Of a stretch of 64,000 nt of DNA, positions 23,783 to 33,325 are shown piece by piece. This DNA is from an uncultured Erythrobacter sp. (GTDB taxonomy: Bacteria > Pseudomonadota > Alphaproteobacteria > Sphingomonadales > Sphingomonadaceae). How positions within the stretch are numbered: the first letter of the stretch is position 1; each line of letters begins with the position of its first letter. The notes beneath the pieces were generated by a model, which saw nothing but the letters and a program-made list of their open reading frames with translations, was not told where the DNA came from and did not search any database. The stretch lies in NCBI GenBank assembly GCA_947493165.1, contig CANLPY010000002.1, forward strand, positions 585,838 through 649,837, given 5' to 3'. Position numbers and translations under genes: made by a program.

Positions 23783-26194
23783 ATGATAAACCGCCAGCGA
23801 TCGAATGGACAAGACGTGAGCAACAGTGAAGATCTAAAATCAGTCGAGCAAAGGCTCTTGTGGCTTTCATGCTGGATAGTTCACAACGCAAACCACCTTC
23901 GCGACAAGGAAGAAGGCGACGTCAAGGTCGGCGGGCATCAGGCTTCATGCGCGTCGATGGTGTCGATCATGACCGCGCTCTATTTTCACGCGCTCAAACC
24001 TCAGGATCGCGTCGCGGTGAAACCTCATGCATCGCCCGTGTTTCACGCAATTCAATACCTGATGGGTAATGTGCCCCTCGAATTGCTTCAGAACTTCAGA
24101 GGGTTTGGCGGGGTGCAATCCTATCCAAGCCGAACGAAGGATGTCGATGATGTCGATTTCTCGACCGGTTCCGTTGGCCTTGGCGTGGCTATCACCGCCT
24201 TCGCTTCGATCATTCAGGATTACCTGAGCGAGCGCGCCTGGATTGAGGAGGATCAGACAGGAAGAATGGTTGCCTTGGTCGGGGACGCTGAGCTTGACGA
24301 AGGAAACATCTACGAGTGCTTGCAAGAGGGTTGGAAACACAACCTGCGCAATACGTGGTGGATCATCGACTACAACCGGCAAAGTCTCGACGGCGTCGTT
24401 AGAGAAGGGCTTTGGGAAAAGATCGAAGCGATATTCGATGCGTTTGGCTGGAGGACTGTCGTGCTGCGCCATGGCGTTCTGCAGCGTGCGGCCTTTGATC
24501 AACCGGGCGGTGATGTTCTGAAACGATGGATACAGAATTGCCCGAACGTGGATTATTCGGCCCTCACGTTTCAAGGCGGCAAGGCCTGGCGAGAACGGCT
24601 TGTGGACGATATCGGCGACCAGGGTGAAGTTACCGCACTGCTGGACACGTACTCGGACGACGAACTTACCGACCTGATGAACAATCTGGGCGGGCAATGC
24701 ATCCAGACATTGTACGACGCGTTCGATGCCGTGGACGATGATAGGCCCACTGTCTTTCTGGCCTATACGATCAAGGGTTGGGGAACGCCGCTGGCAGGGC
24801 ACAAGGACAATCACGCTGGCCTGATGAACACGGCGCAAATGCGTGAGTTCCAGAAGCGTATGGGCATTCCCGAAGGCAAGGAATGGGACAAGCAGGCGGG
24901 GCTGATTGACCCTGCAAAAACGCAGGCGGCGATGGACAGCGCTGAATTCTTCAAGGCCGGTCCCCGGCGCCATTCGGCAGCAACCATCGCCAGTGAAGGA
25001 CCGGTTTTTCTGGAAGACCGGTTTGCGTCGACCCAGACAGGGTTCGGGAAAATCCTCGACGCCATAGCCAAATCGGAAGCGCCGATTGCAGATCGGATTG
25101 TCACGACTTCGCCCGATGTCACGGTTTCAACCAATCTTGGCGCATGGGTGAACCGTCAAGGGTTGTTCAGCCGGGTCGGGATCGCAGACACTTTTCGTGA
25201 TCAACGCATTCCTTCGGCACAAAAATGGAAGTTCTCACCGGACGGACAGCATATCGAGCTTGGGATTGCTGAAATGAACCTGTTCCTGTTGCTAGGCGCG
25301 GCGGGACTCTCCCATTCCTTGTTCGGGGAACGATTGCTGCCAATTGGAACGGTCTATGACCCGTTCGTGGCGCGCGGTCTCGATGCGCTCAACTACGCAT
25401 GCTATCAGGATGCCCGTTTCATGATCGTCGGGACACCATCGGGTGTCACCCTGGCCCCCGAAGGCGGTGCGCATCAATCCATCGGTGCGCAATTGATCGG
25501 AATGAGCCAGGACGGGCTCGTCAGTTTCGAGCCGGCTTATCTCGATGAGCTTTCCATCATCATGGATTGGTCGTTCGACTACATGCAGCGCGGCGGCGAT
25601 GGGGATCCGGATGAGCGAACGTGGCTGCGCGATGAAACCGGTGGGTCAATCTATCTGCGCCTGACCACTCGCCAGATTGAACAAATCCATGCCAAGCCGC
25701 GCGACAACGAGGAGTTTCGCCGGGGAGTGATTGATGGTGCCTACTGGCTGAGAGAGCCAAGCCCAAACACTGAAATCGTGATTGCCTATCAAGGGTGCGT
25801 TGCGCCGGAGGTAATCGAGGCCGCCGGACGAATTGGCAATGATCGCCGCGACATTGCGGTATTGGCCGTTACCAGTTCCGACAGACTCAATTCCGGCTGG
25901 ACCGCTGCCCGCCGTGCCAGGGCGCGTGGTCATGCAAGTGCAACCAGCCAGATAGAACGGCTGCTCGAAACGGTCCCCCGCAATGCGACGATGATCACGG
26001 TGACGGACGGGCATCCCGCCACGCTTGCATGGATCGGCGGTGTAAGAGGGCATGCCGTTGCACCTCTGGGTGTTGAGCACTTCGGCCAGACCGGAACTAT
26101 CGGCGACTTGTACAAGCATTTCATGATCGATGCCGATGCGATTGTGGGCGCCGCAAATCAGCTGACTGCGGGGCGAAAGATTCACCTCGTCTGA
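23783..26194 (+). CDS. AceE-like thiamine-diphosphate 2-oxoacid dehydrogenase E1 (orphan)
   Basis: An 803-aa homologue of homodimeric pyruvate dehydrogenase E1 (AceE, and MdeB-type 2-oxobutyrate dehydrogenase), somewhat shorter than the usual roughly 890 aa. The N-terminal part shows GGHQASCASM (about 50-59), and the ThDP motif GDAELDEGN...N is at about 167-198 with EGWKHNLRN as in AceE. HIELGIAEMNLFLLLGAAGLS (about 492-512) carries the conserved Glu of the pyrimidine domain, and HFGQTGTIGDLY marks the C-terminal domain. No E2 or E3 gene is nearby. It could feed a shared E2 or act as a decarboxylase on a 2-oxoacid from the local pathway. Confidence 0.85.
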   Translation: MINRQRSNGQDVSNSEDLKSVEQRLLWLSCWIVHNANHLRDKEEGDVKVGGHQASCASMVSIMTALYFHALKPQDRVAVKPHASPVFHAIQYLMGNVPLELLQNFRGFGGVQSYPSRTKDVDDVDFSTGSVGLGVAITAFASIIQDYLSERAWIEEDQTGRMVALVGDAELDEGNIYECLQEGWKHNLRNTWWIIDYNRQSLDGVVREGLWEKIEAIFDAFGWRTVVLRHGVLQRAAFDQPGGDVLKRWIQNCPNVDYSALTFQGGKAWRERLVDDIGDQGEVTALLDTYSDDELTDLMNNLGGQCIQTLYDAFDAVDDDRPTVFLAYTIKGWGTPLAGHKDNHAGLMNTAQMREFQKRMGIPEGKEWDKQAGLIDPAKTQAAMDSAEFFKAGPRRHSAATIASEGPVFLEDRFASTQTGFGKILDAIAKSEAPIADRIVTTSPDVTVSTNLGAWVNRQGLFSRVGIADTFRDQRIPSAQKWKFSPDGQHIELGIAEMNLFLLLGAAGLSHSLFGERLLPIGTVYDPFVARGLDALNYACYQDARFMIVGTPSGVTLAPEGGAHQSIGAQLIGMSQDGLVSFEPAYLDELSIIMDWSFDYMQRGGDGDPDERTWLRDETGGSIYLRLTTRQIEQIHAKPRDNEEFRRGVIDGAYWLREPSPNTEIVIAYQGCVAPEVIEAAGRIGNDRRDIAVLAVTSSDRLNSGWTAARRARARGHASATSQIERLLETVPRNATMITVTDGHPATLAWIGGVRGHAVAPLGVEHFGQTGTIGDLYKHFMIDADAIVGAANQLTAGRKIHLV

Positions 26195-26270
26195 AAACGC
26201 ATGCTCATGGATCGACGACTGACGAGGGCACAGGCGTCCTCGTCAAGAAATCAGTGCGGCCTGGCGCGGA

Positions 26271-27197
26271 TCAATCGCAGCGGCTCACGAAATCGGCGAG
26301 TTCCTGGTTGTACCTCTCGGCGGATTCATATGCCGGGAAATGGCCAATTCCATCGAACAGGGACAGTTCCGAATTGGGTAGCGCCTGGTCGAGGCGACGG
26401 GCGCTTGGTACATCCATCCCGATATCGAGGGTTCCCATAGATATCAGTGTCGGGAGTGTCAGGCGCTCAGGCATATCCTTGTTGTCGAGCGGCAAGTTGT
26501 CGAACAAACGCAGTGCATATGCTGGCAGCATGATGCCGCTGTGGAACGATGCGTCGCGGTCATCGGGCTCCATCGGATCGGCGGTCAACAGATCAGGAAA
26601 TTCGTGCATTGCCGCGACCCGCTCTGCAAGATCCAGCGACGACCTTCTGGCCACACTATCCGGGTTGCCCGTCACTTTTTCGACGGAACTGTTCTTGGGA
26701 GGTTGGAAATCGATCAGACCGGCTGAGGTCCCGACGAGATTGAGCCCGCGCACTTGATCATCGCCATAATGCCTCAGGTAAGAGACGGCGACATATCCTC
26801 CGAAGGACCAGCCAACAATGGTCACATCGCGCAATTCCAGCGCTTCGATAACTGCGGCTACATCAGCGGCCCAGACCCGTGATCCGGCATAGTCAGAAGA
26901 CCGCCAGGGTTTTGCGGAACCGCCGTGCCCGCGCAGGTCGAATGCGACAAGCCGGAAGCGTTTGGCAAGGTCGGAATTGAGCTGCCTTTCAAACGACAGG
27001 GTGCTTTGGGCCATCCCATGGATGAACAAAATGGCCGGGCCTTCGCGATTGCCCGTTTCGACAACCCGCAAAGGAACGCCGCCGTCGCCATCGACCATTC
27101 GAAATGTCATGTCATTTTCCGCCATTGCCGGGCTGCTGGCCAGACTTGCGCCAAGAGCAAGCCATAGAAACATTCTGCGAATGAATAAGCCAACCAT
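26271..27197 (-). CDS. alpha/beta hydrolase with signal peptide
   Basis: A 308-aa alpha/beta hydrolase. It has an N-terminal signal (FIRRMFLWLALGASLASSPAMAEN), the oxyanion region LFIHGMAQS at about 57-65, FDLRGHGGS, nucleophile Ser131 in GWSFGG, an acid candidate in GTLDIG and the catalytic His in GIGHFP near 290. It probably hydrolyses an ester, lactone or amide in the periplasm. It is encoded 6 bases after the MFS transporter, so the pair forms one operon. A link to the catabolic island is inferred only from position. Confidence 0.88.
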   Translation of the reverse strand: MVGLFIRRMFLWLALGASLASSPAMAENDMTFRMVDGDGGVPLRVVETGNREGPAILFIHGMAQSTLSFERQLNSDLAKRFRLVAFDLRGHGGSAKPWRSSDYAGSRVWAADVAAVIEALELRDVTIVGWSFGGYVAVSYLRHYGDDQVRGLNLVGTSAGLIDFQPPKNSSVEKVTGNPDSVARRSSLDLAERVAAMHEFPDLLTADPMEPDDRDASFHSGIMLPAYALRLFDNLPLDNKDMPERLTLPTLISMGTLDIGMDVPSARRLDQALPNSELSLFDGIGHFPAYESAERYNQELADFVSRCD

Positions 27198-27203
27198 ACT
27201 CCC

Positions 27204-28550
27204 TCATCCTTCCAACCGATAGTTCCATATCGCACATGCCGAGGCAAACATCCCAATTGAGGGAAAAATCGCCATCGAAGCATAGATTGCATTGACCGCA
27301 GAATCCGGCTGATCAATGACCGCAGCGCCGGCGACATAACCACCAGCGCCCAAGATCAATCCGGCCAGTGCCACACCCAATGCCGATGACCCGCGTTCAA
27401 CCGTGGTGTAGATACCGGTAAGTACCCCTTCGTGCCGAACACCGGTCAATTCAAATTCATGATCTAGCGTATCCGGTAGCATGGCCTGACTCGCCAACAT
27501 GATCCCCCCCATACAAGTACCCATCGCAAAGGCGCGGATCGCAACGCCGATTTCCGTCGTTTCAGGGCCCGCAGTAAGCCAGCTCAGCGTCGCCACCACA
27601 TAAAGACATGCCGCAGCAATAAAGCATGCACGCTTGCCGAAACGTTTGGCAATTTTCAGCCATAGAAACTGCGAAATCATAATGCCGATCATTTGACCCG
27701 CGGTGATGTATGCCAACCATCCAAGCGTTTTGCCCAAGGCAACAGTCGCAAAGAAAGCCATGGTCGATCCGCCAATACCCGCGCCGCCAACAACCAAAAT
27801 CTTGGCAACCATTAACCAGACGAACGGCTTATTTTTCCAAGTTTCCTTGATTTGCGAAAGCTTGGGAGACTTGTCTGCCTGTGCTTCCAAATTTACAGGG
27901 GCCTTTGAGGTAAGGATGAAGCACGCAAGACAAACGGCAAATATGAACAGGCCGATGACGATGCCCATGGATGCATAGCCGCTGCGGCCACCTCCAAACC
28001 AATCAACGAGAAACGGCGCCAGCCCCCCTCCGATAAGTCCAGCTATCGCGCCTGCATGCACCCGGAAGGAAAACATGAAAGTGCGCTCGTGCCGATCTTG
28101 CGTCATTTCTACCGGCATGGCCATATAGGGAACATTGAAGACGGTGTACGCCACCGCGTAGAAGATCAACGCGAAGCCAAAATAGAACGGCAAAGCCGCA
28201 TCGCTGATTGCCTCGGGTGCAGCGAAGATCAGGACTGAAGACAAACCGCATAAGAATGTGCCCAGCAGGATGTAAGGTCGTCTTCGCCCCCACCGCGAGC
28301 GCGTTTTGTCGCTAATCGTTCCCATAAACGGGTCGAGCAGCGCATCAAAAACGCGGCATGATGCTGCCACAAGGCCAGCGATAAGGGCAGATAGGCCCAG
28401 AACATCAACAGCGTATTTCAGGACAAGCGCATTGGTCACAAAAAGCAGCGACAGGACGCCTAATGAACCCAGCCCCCAGCCAAGGGTTACGTGGAACGGC
28501 AATGGTGTAACCCGTTCCGCACCCTGAAAGTTCTTGGCTGATTCTGTCAT
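27204..28550 (-). CDS. MFS transporter, GPH (melibiose permease-like) type
   Basis: A 448-aa membrane protein with about 12 hydrophobic segments. The motif RVFDALLDPFMGTISDKTRSRWGRRRPYIL (split over residues about 66-95) is the D-P-x-x-G-x-x-S-D-x-T signature of glycoside-pentoside-hexuronide symporters. It would bring a sugar-like or acidic substrate across the inner membrane. It is the first gene of a two-gene operon with the exported hydrolase and diverges from the FucP-like transporter across 270 bases. Confidence 0.88.
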   Translation of the reverse strand: MTESAKNFQGAERVTPLPFHVTLGWGLGSLGVLSLLFVTNALVLKYAVDVLGLSALIAGLVAASCRVFDALLDPFMGTISDKTRSRWGRRRPYILLGTFLCGLSSVLIFAAPEAISDAALPFYFGFALIFYAVAYTVFNVPYMAMPVEMTQDRHERTFMFSFRVHAGAIAGLIGGGLAPFLVDWFGGGRSGYASMGIVIGLFIFAVCLACFILTSKAPVNLEAQADKSPKLSQIKETWKNKPFVWLMVAKILVVGGAGIGGSTMAFFATVALGKTLGWLAYITAGQMIGIMISQFLWLKIAKRFGKRACFIAAACLYVVATLSWLTAGPETTEIGVAIRAFAMGTCMGGIMLASQAMLPDTLDHEFELTGVRHEGVLTGIYTTVERGSSALGVALAGLILGAGGYVAGAAVIDQPDSAVNAIYASMAIFPSIGMFASACAIWNYRLEG

Positions 28551-28820
28551 GCTTGGGTCAGTGTCCTTGCATCAATGCCGACATGGTTGTGACAAGCCAG
28601 AGTTCTCCCGGTTCCCTTGTCCTTTGGCGTGAACGCTATGCGGTCCACGGTGAAGCGTATGCAGTCGATCCGTTCGGTTATCGCATTCCGACAAAACCCC
28701 CTTCACAGTTTGGAAATGTCTTCTTAGCCGTGCGATCAAAGTGCGGTGGCTGATTTGTTGGATGATCGCGATTGATAATCCGCACCGAGCCATCGCGGTT
28801 GCAAGGGGTCGCGGACAAAT

Positions 28821-30065
28821 ATGACGACACGAACCGATACGAACGAGCGCGCAGCGCTGACGGGCACCAGCAATCTGTTCTGGCCTCTGGTCCTGACCAC
28901 ATCCCTGTTCTTCATTTGGGGGTTGTCGTACGGTTTGCTGGAAGTGCTCAACAAGCATTTCCAGGATGTCTTCGATATCACCAAGGCGCGCAGCACCTTG
29001 CTGCAGACGGCATATTTTGGCGCCTACGCAACAGTCGTATGGCCTGCCGGTCGGTTGCTCGAGCAAATAGGCTATAAATACACCATACTCGTCGGATTGG
29101 CGATTTACGCGGTGGGCGCGTTTCTGTTCATCCCGTCAGCGACCACAGCCAATTTCAACTTCTTTGTGGCGTCGATCTTTATCCTGGCCACTGGGCTTGT
29201 CTGTGTTGAGACAGCGGCAAGCCCTTACGTCACCTTGCTCGGCCCTGCAAAGAATGCAGATCGCCGGATCGCCATCGCGCAATCCGTGTTCGGGCTTGGC
29301 ACATTTGCAGGGCCGCTGATCGGCGGAATGATGTTCTTCGCAGACCAAAAGCCGGTCGGTGGCGACTTAAGCTCTGTGGTCGCGACCTACGGCGCAATCG
29401 GCGGGGCGGTGATTGTCTTTGCGATCGTCTATGGGTTTGCACCGCTGCCCAAAGCAGCCGCCCTGACTGAAGATGAAGCCCTACAGGTGGGTGCCCCCAC
29501 GACTGGGCTGATGGGGCACCGCCACTTCAAATGGGCGGTCTTCGCCCAATGGCTGAACATCGGCGCACAGGTTGGAATAGGCACGTTGTTTATCAATTTC
29601 GTGACCGAAAACTGGTCAGGAATTGAGACCAGCAAGGCGGCCTATCTGCTGTCGGTGGCGATGGGTCTGTTCCTTGCGGGTCGAATTGTCTCCACAGCGA
29701 TGCTTGGCAAGGTATCCACCAACGTGGTCCTCACGTTTTTCGCGGTCTGGAATGTCCTATTGTTGGCCATCGCCGTACCCGATATTCCCACGGTATCGAC
29801 GATCGCGTTGATGGGAACGTTGTTCGGGTGCGGCGGCACCTATCCATTGATCTTTGCACTCGGCCTGCGCGGCCTTGGCGAAAACAGGAAGCGCGGTGCC
29901 GCAGCACTCGTGTTTGGTGTTTCTGGAGGCGCAGTGGTTCCGCTGATCATGGGCTTTGTTGCCGATGCGCGCAGCACGAGCGATGCCTATTTCGTCGCGC
30001 TGGCCTGCTACATGTTCATATCGCTGTTCGGATGGAAACTCTACAAGCCCACCGCCGAAGACTAA
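28821..30065 (+). CDS. MFS transporter, FucP-like sugar permease family
   Basis: A 414-aa protein with about 12 hydrophobic segments and the FucP-type opening LFFIWGLSYGLLEVLNKHFQ (about 29-48), ETAASPYVTLLGP and the late GTYPLIFALGLRGLGE. These resemble the fucose/glucose-galactose H+ symporter family. The actual substrate may not be a sugar, since sphingomonad homologues often sit in catabolic clusters. It ends 4 bases from the convergent imidase-like gene and stands alone on its strand. Confidence 0.85.
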   Translation: MTTRTDTNERAALTGTSNLFWPLVLTTSLFFIWGLSYGLLEVLNKHFQDVFDITKARSTLLQTAYFGAYATVVWPAGRLLEQIGYKYTILVGLAIYAVGAFLFIPSATTANFNFFVASIFILATGLVCVETAASPYVTLLGPAKNADRRIAIAQSVFGLGTFAGPLIGGMMFFADQKPVGGDLSSVVATYGAIGGAVIVFAIVYGFAPLPKAAALTEDEALQVGAPTTGLMGHRHFKWAVFAQWLNIGAQVGIGTLFINFVTENWSGIETSKAAYLLSVAMGLFLAGRIVSTAMLGKVSTNVVLTFFAVWNVLLLAIAVPDIPTVSTIALMGTLFGCGGTYPLIFALGLRGLGENRKRGAAALVFGVSGGAVVPLIMGFVADARSTSDAYFVALACYMFISLFGWKLYKPTAED

Positions 30066-30069
30066 TTGG

Positions 30070-31002
30070 TCAACCGCCGGTCTGGCGTTTCCATTCTGTG
30101 CAGATGTCTGCACCCGAAGCCAACCAGATATCGGCCTTGTCGCAGAGGAATGCGAACGCTTCCTCCAGCGCTGCGATCCGGTGCGACTGCCCGGTCACCC
30201 AGGGATGCAGGGTCAACGACATGACCCGTCCGCCTTCGTCCGCAGCTTCGCGAGAGAGGTAGGTGTACTGGTCCTTCACCTGATCGACAAAACTGGCTTC
30301 ATCATGCCTGAAATCTACGATGATCCGCCGGTCATTGAGGTCGGATGAGTGCGGCATGGAGGTGATCTCACCGGCCTCGGTTCGGAACCTGTAAGGCAGC
30401 TCGTCATTGGGCCAGTCGCAGAAGAATTCGAGCCCTGTATCCGCCAGAATTTCAGGCGTTCGGGCGGATTGAGATTTGCCCGGTGAAAGCCAGCCGCGAA
30501 TGTTCTTTGCCCCTGCACCCTTCAGCAAAGACAGCGTCTTTTCCACCAGAGCTCGCTCTTGGGCTTCCGACATCTCTCCATGATGGGGGGAGGCCATATC
30601 CATTCCGTGCGCGATCACATCTTCATCGCGCGCGAGGATATCGCGCAGCAACTGCGGGTACTTTTCTGCAATAGCTGCATTGACCGACCAGTCGGCCTTG
30701 ATGCCGAATTTGTCTGCCGCGCGCATTACGCGGTAGATACCCACGCGATTGCCATAATCGCGCCACGTATAGGTCTGCAGGTCAGGGTATGGCTTCACCA
30801 TCGATCCGGGCAGCTTGAACGGTTTGGAATCGTCATTCATCGGGAACACTTCGACCGCGATGTTCACCCACAGCGCGATCCGTTTGCCATCTGGCCAAGC
30901 GACCGGTGTCCGCTTTTGCAAGAGCGACCAATCATACCGGTCATGATCCATGCCATAACGACGCATCGGATCGTCAGGGAATTGCGGCTTGCTGCTCATC
31001 AT
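30070..31002 (-). CDS. polysaccharide deacetylase-family hydrolase, PuuE/imidase-like (second copy)
   Basis: A 310-aa member of the NodB-fold family closest in layout to PuuE allantoinase and cyclic imidases rather than chitin deacetylases. Visible marks are YTWRDYGNRVGIYRVM (about 74-89), the metal-site region IAHGMDMASPHHGEMS, RGWLSPGKSQ and the late LTLHPWVTGQ. It overlaps the first copy by four bases (ATGATGA); GAGGAA precedes the ATG at 31002, and 30999 is an alternative start. A role in opening a cyclic imide or ureide is a family-based inference. It is the last gene of the four-gene operon. Confidence 0.82.
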   Translation of the reverse strand: MMSSKPQFPDDPMRRYGMDHDRYDWSLLQKRTPVAWPDGKRIALWVNIAVEVFPMNDDSKPFKLPGSMVKPYPDLQTYTWRDYGNRVGIYRVMRAADKFGIKADWSVNAAIAEKYPQLLRDILARDEDVIAHGMDMASPHHGEMSEAQERALVEKTLSLLKGAGAKNIRGWLSPGKSQSARTPEILADTGLEFFCDWPNDELPYRFRTEAGEITSMPHSSDLNDRRIIVDFRHDEASFVDQVKDQYTYLSREAADEGGRVMSLTLHPWVTGQSHRIAALEEAFAFLCDKADIWLASGADICTEWKRQTGG

Positions 31003-31907
31003 GCGTTTCCTCGCGCGATATCGGATACCGCTGCATCCCAATAATTCTCGGTCCAATATTTGGCGATCTCGCCGGCGGTCGTTACCCAGACGTCATCGTG
31101 GCCGCAAATATATTCGAGGATCTGCGCAAAGCTCTCCATCCGGTAGGGATGCGAAACGAGGTAGGCGTGGAGCGGGATACACATCACCGTGCCCGATTCC
31201 GCCCCCTCCTCATACAACCTGTCAAATCCCGCCTTGAGCATATCGAAATAGCGGCGCGGCGGCAGGTTATTAACCTGAAAGGCGATGGAATCGTTATATT
31301 CCAAGCTGTAGGGGACAGAGCACAACTTGCCCGTAGGCGTCTTGACCGGCGTAACCTGATCATCGTGAAACAGATCACACGTATAAGACAATCCCATATC
31401 CGCGAGCAGATCTATCGTCTTGTCGGTGTAGGTCAGCGCCGGGGCGAGCCAGCCGGAAATCCGCTGCCCAGTCGCCTTTTGCACCGACTGAATGCTGTCG
31501 CGGATCATCTCGCGCTCTTCATCCTCGCTCATGCCGTAGGTAAAGCGCGTGTTGTAGATGCCGTGACTGAAGAACTCCCAGTCGCGCTCGGCACAGGCTT
31601 CGATGATTTCAGGATGATGATCGAGCAAGGCAATGCTGAGCGATACCGAACCCCGAATACCATGGCGATCAAGCAATTCCATCAACCGCCAATGACCCAC
31701 ACGATTGCCGTAATCGCGAACGCAATAGGCTTCGTTGTCAGGATATGGCCGGGGCCATGCCCTGCGCGTTGGGTTAAGTGGCGGGTCAAGTTCGTAGAAT
31801 TCGATATTGGGCGCCACCCAAAAGGCGATCCTGGCGCCGTTGGGCCAGACCACCTTGGGGCGGTCCCGATAGGGCCACCAATCATATGCTCCCAAGCTTG
31901 GCTTCAT
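30999..31907 (-). CDS. polysaccharide deacetylase-family hydrolase, PuuE/imidase-like (first copy)
   Basis: A 302-aa paralogue of the adjacent gene. It shares the layout: WPNGARIAFWVAPNIEFYEL near 22-41, VRDYGNRVGHWRLMELLDRH, FFSHGIYNTRFTYGMSEDEE as metal-site region, GWLAPALTYTDKT and PLHAYLVSHPYRM. Tandem, non-identical copies may form a heteromer or act on successive substrates. It starts inside the end of the flavoprotein gene (4-base overlap). Operon: lyase, flavoprotein, hydrolase 1, hydrolase 2. Confidence 0.83.
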   Translation of the reverse strand: MKPSLGAYDWWPYRDRPKVVWPNGARIAFWVAPNIEFYELDPPLNPTRRAWPRPYPDNEAYCVRDYGNRVGHWRLMELLDRHGIRGSVSLSIALLDHHPEIIEACAERDWEFFSHGIYNTRFTYGMSEDEEREMIRDSIQSVQKATGQRISGWLAPALTYTDKTIDLLADMGLSYTCDLFHDDQVTPVKTPTGKLCSVPYSLEYNDSIAFQVNNLPPRRYFDMLKAGFDRLYEEGAESGTVMCIPLHAYLVSHPYRMESFAQILEYICGHDDVWVTTAGEIAKYWTENYWDAAVSDIARGNA

Positions 31908-33325
31908 GATTCACTTTCCGAATTTTCGGCAAGCGCTTGGCTCGCAGCGGCCCGTCCGGCCAGTTTGCCCAAGGTCGTGGCCGACATCAGGCCATTGCCT
32001 GCGACATAGCCCCATGCCCCTGCACCAGAGAGGCCGCGCGCCGCGCCGCCACCGGCGAAGAGGTTGGGCAAAGGATCGCCATTCGCCCCGAGCACGCGGG
32101 CATCGTGATCGACGACAAGCCCGCCCTGAGTGTGGAACAGTGCGGGATTTACCTTGGCTGCGAAGAATGGCGTTTTCAGAGTCTTTTCAGCCTGAAATAC
32201 ACGGCCGAAGGCGTCGGCTTCGCCGCTTTGCGCATGTACGGCGATGTTGGCCACTGTGTCTGCCAATGCTGCCACAGGTACTCGTATCGCTTCCGCCAAT
32301 GCATTGATCTGATCTGCCTGGATCATCGCTCCGGCATTGCGCAATTCGCGATACTCGCTGATCTCCGACATAATCTCGTCGATCCGCGCATCGTAAATCG
32401 TCCAGGCGAATCCGTCGGTCTGCGCACCGACATCAACCGCCTGTTCTGAGTAACCACGCGATTCATCGGAGAAGCGCTGCCCCTCGGCGTTGACTTGAAA
32501 CCCGCCTTCGCTGACCGAAAGCCAGCTGAGCAGCAGACCATGCCCCGCCGCCAGACTGCCATGCCCCTGATACGAACCGAGATCGGCAGTTTGGGCGCCC
32601 AGCGCGGTTCCCCAACGCAACGCATCTCCATTCGCGCCGGGATGGGTATGGGCCATGATCCCAGCGAGTTCAGGAATGTGATCAGCGACCATTTCCGGAT
32701 TGCCGGCAAATCCGCAGGTGGCGAGCACCAAAGTGTGACAACCGACGCGATCTTGCGAACCATCGGGACGATCGACGACAACGCCGGTGACCATGCCCTT
32801 GCCATCGGTTATCAGTTCGCTGACGAGGGCGCTCGTCATCACATCTGCGCCCGCACTTTCGACAGCGGAATGCAGCGACGCGATCAGCTCTTCTCCGGTG
32901 CGCGACGGTGTACCGTGCAGCCGGGCGCGGCTATGGCCAGGCAATGCGCCGCCTGCCTCGAACAGGCTGAACGGCACGCCATGCTGTTCACTCAGCCAGT
33001 CGATTGTTTCGGTGGATGCAGCGCAAACCGCACGGACAAAATCGGCATCAGCCGTGCCCTTGCTTTTGCGGAGCAGATCATCTGCGAACAATTCCGCATT
33101 ATCTTCAATACCGGCGGCCTGCTGAATGCGGGTTCCGGCGGCCGGGACCAATCCGGTCGACATTGCTGTCGTGCCAAGTGGCACCTTGTCGCGCTCAAGA
33201 ACGAGTACCGACGCGCCGCCATCGCAGGCTGCCAGAGCAGCTGTCAGGCCGCATGCACCAGCACCGACGATCAAGACGTCGACAATGAACTCAAATTCTG
33301 CTTGGCTATCCGTGATCACACTCAT
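31904..33325 (-). CDS. FAD-dependent oxidoreductase, fumarate reductase/ketosteroid dehydrogenase-like
   Basis: A 473-aa flavoprotein with the ADP-binding start VDVLIVGAGACGLTAALAA (about 16-34) and the acidic LVLERD end of the second strand. The C-terminal FAD region LFAGGGAARGLSGAGAWGYV closes the fold. TQGGLVVDHDARVL resembles the fumarate reductase/tricarballylate dehydrogenase/KstD group. It likely adds or removes a C=C bond next to a carbonyl. It overlaps the upstream lyase gene and the downstream hydrolase gene by four bases each. Confidence 0.86.
   Translation of the reverse strand: MSVITDSQAEFEFIVDVLIVGAGACGLTAALAACDGGASVLVLERDKVPLGTTAMSTGLVPAAGTRIQQAAGIEDNAELFADDLLRKSKGTADADFVRAVCAASTETIDWLSEQHGVPFSLFEAGGALPGHSRARLHGTPSRTGEELIASLHSAVESAGADVMTSALVSELITDGKGMVTGVVVDRPDGSQDRVGCHTLVLATCGFAGNPEMVADHIPELAGIMAHTHPGANGDALRWGTALGAQTADLGSYQGHGSLAAGHGLLLSWLSVSEGGFQVNAEGQRFSDESRGYSEQAVDVGAQTDGFAWTIYDARIDEIMSEISEYRELRNAGAMIQADQINALAEAIRVPVAALADTVANIAVHAQSGEADAFGRVFQAEKTLKTPFFAAKVNPALFHTQGGLVVDHDARVLGANGDPLPNLFAGGGAARGLSGAGAWGYVAGNGLMSATTLGKLAGRAAASQALAENSESES

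Noticed and set aside
23569..23829. Small plus-strand frame upstream of the AceE-like gene
   Set aside because: It runs into the AceE-like gene in another frame, lacks a ribosome site and shows no known features.
28551..28820. Small frames in the gap between the two divergent MFS genes
   Set aside because: They extend into the transporter genes in other frames and look like chance; the gap is best read as a shared promoter region, in which I found no clear operator.
30906..32009. Plus-strand frame of over 360 codons opposite the imidase-like genes
   Set aside because: It mirrors two genes with strong family motifs; its sequence has no protein-like pattern or ribosome site.
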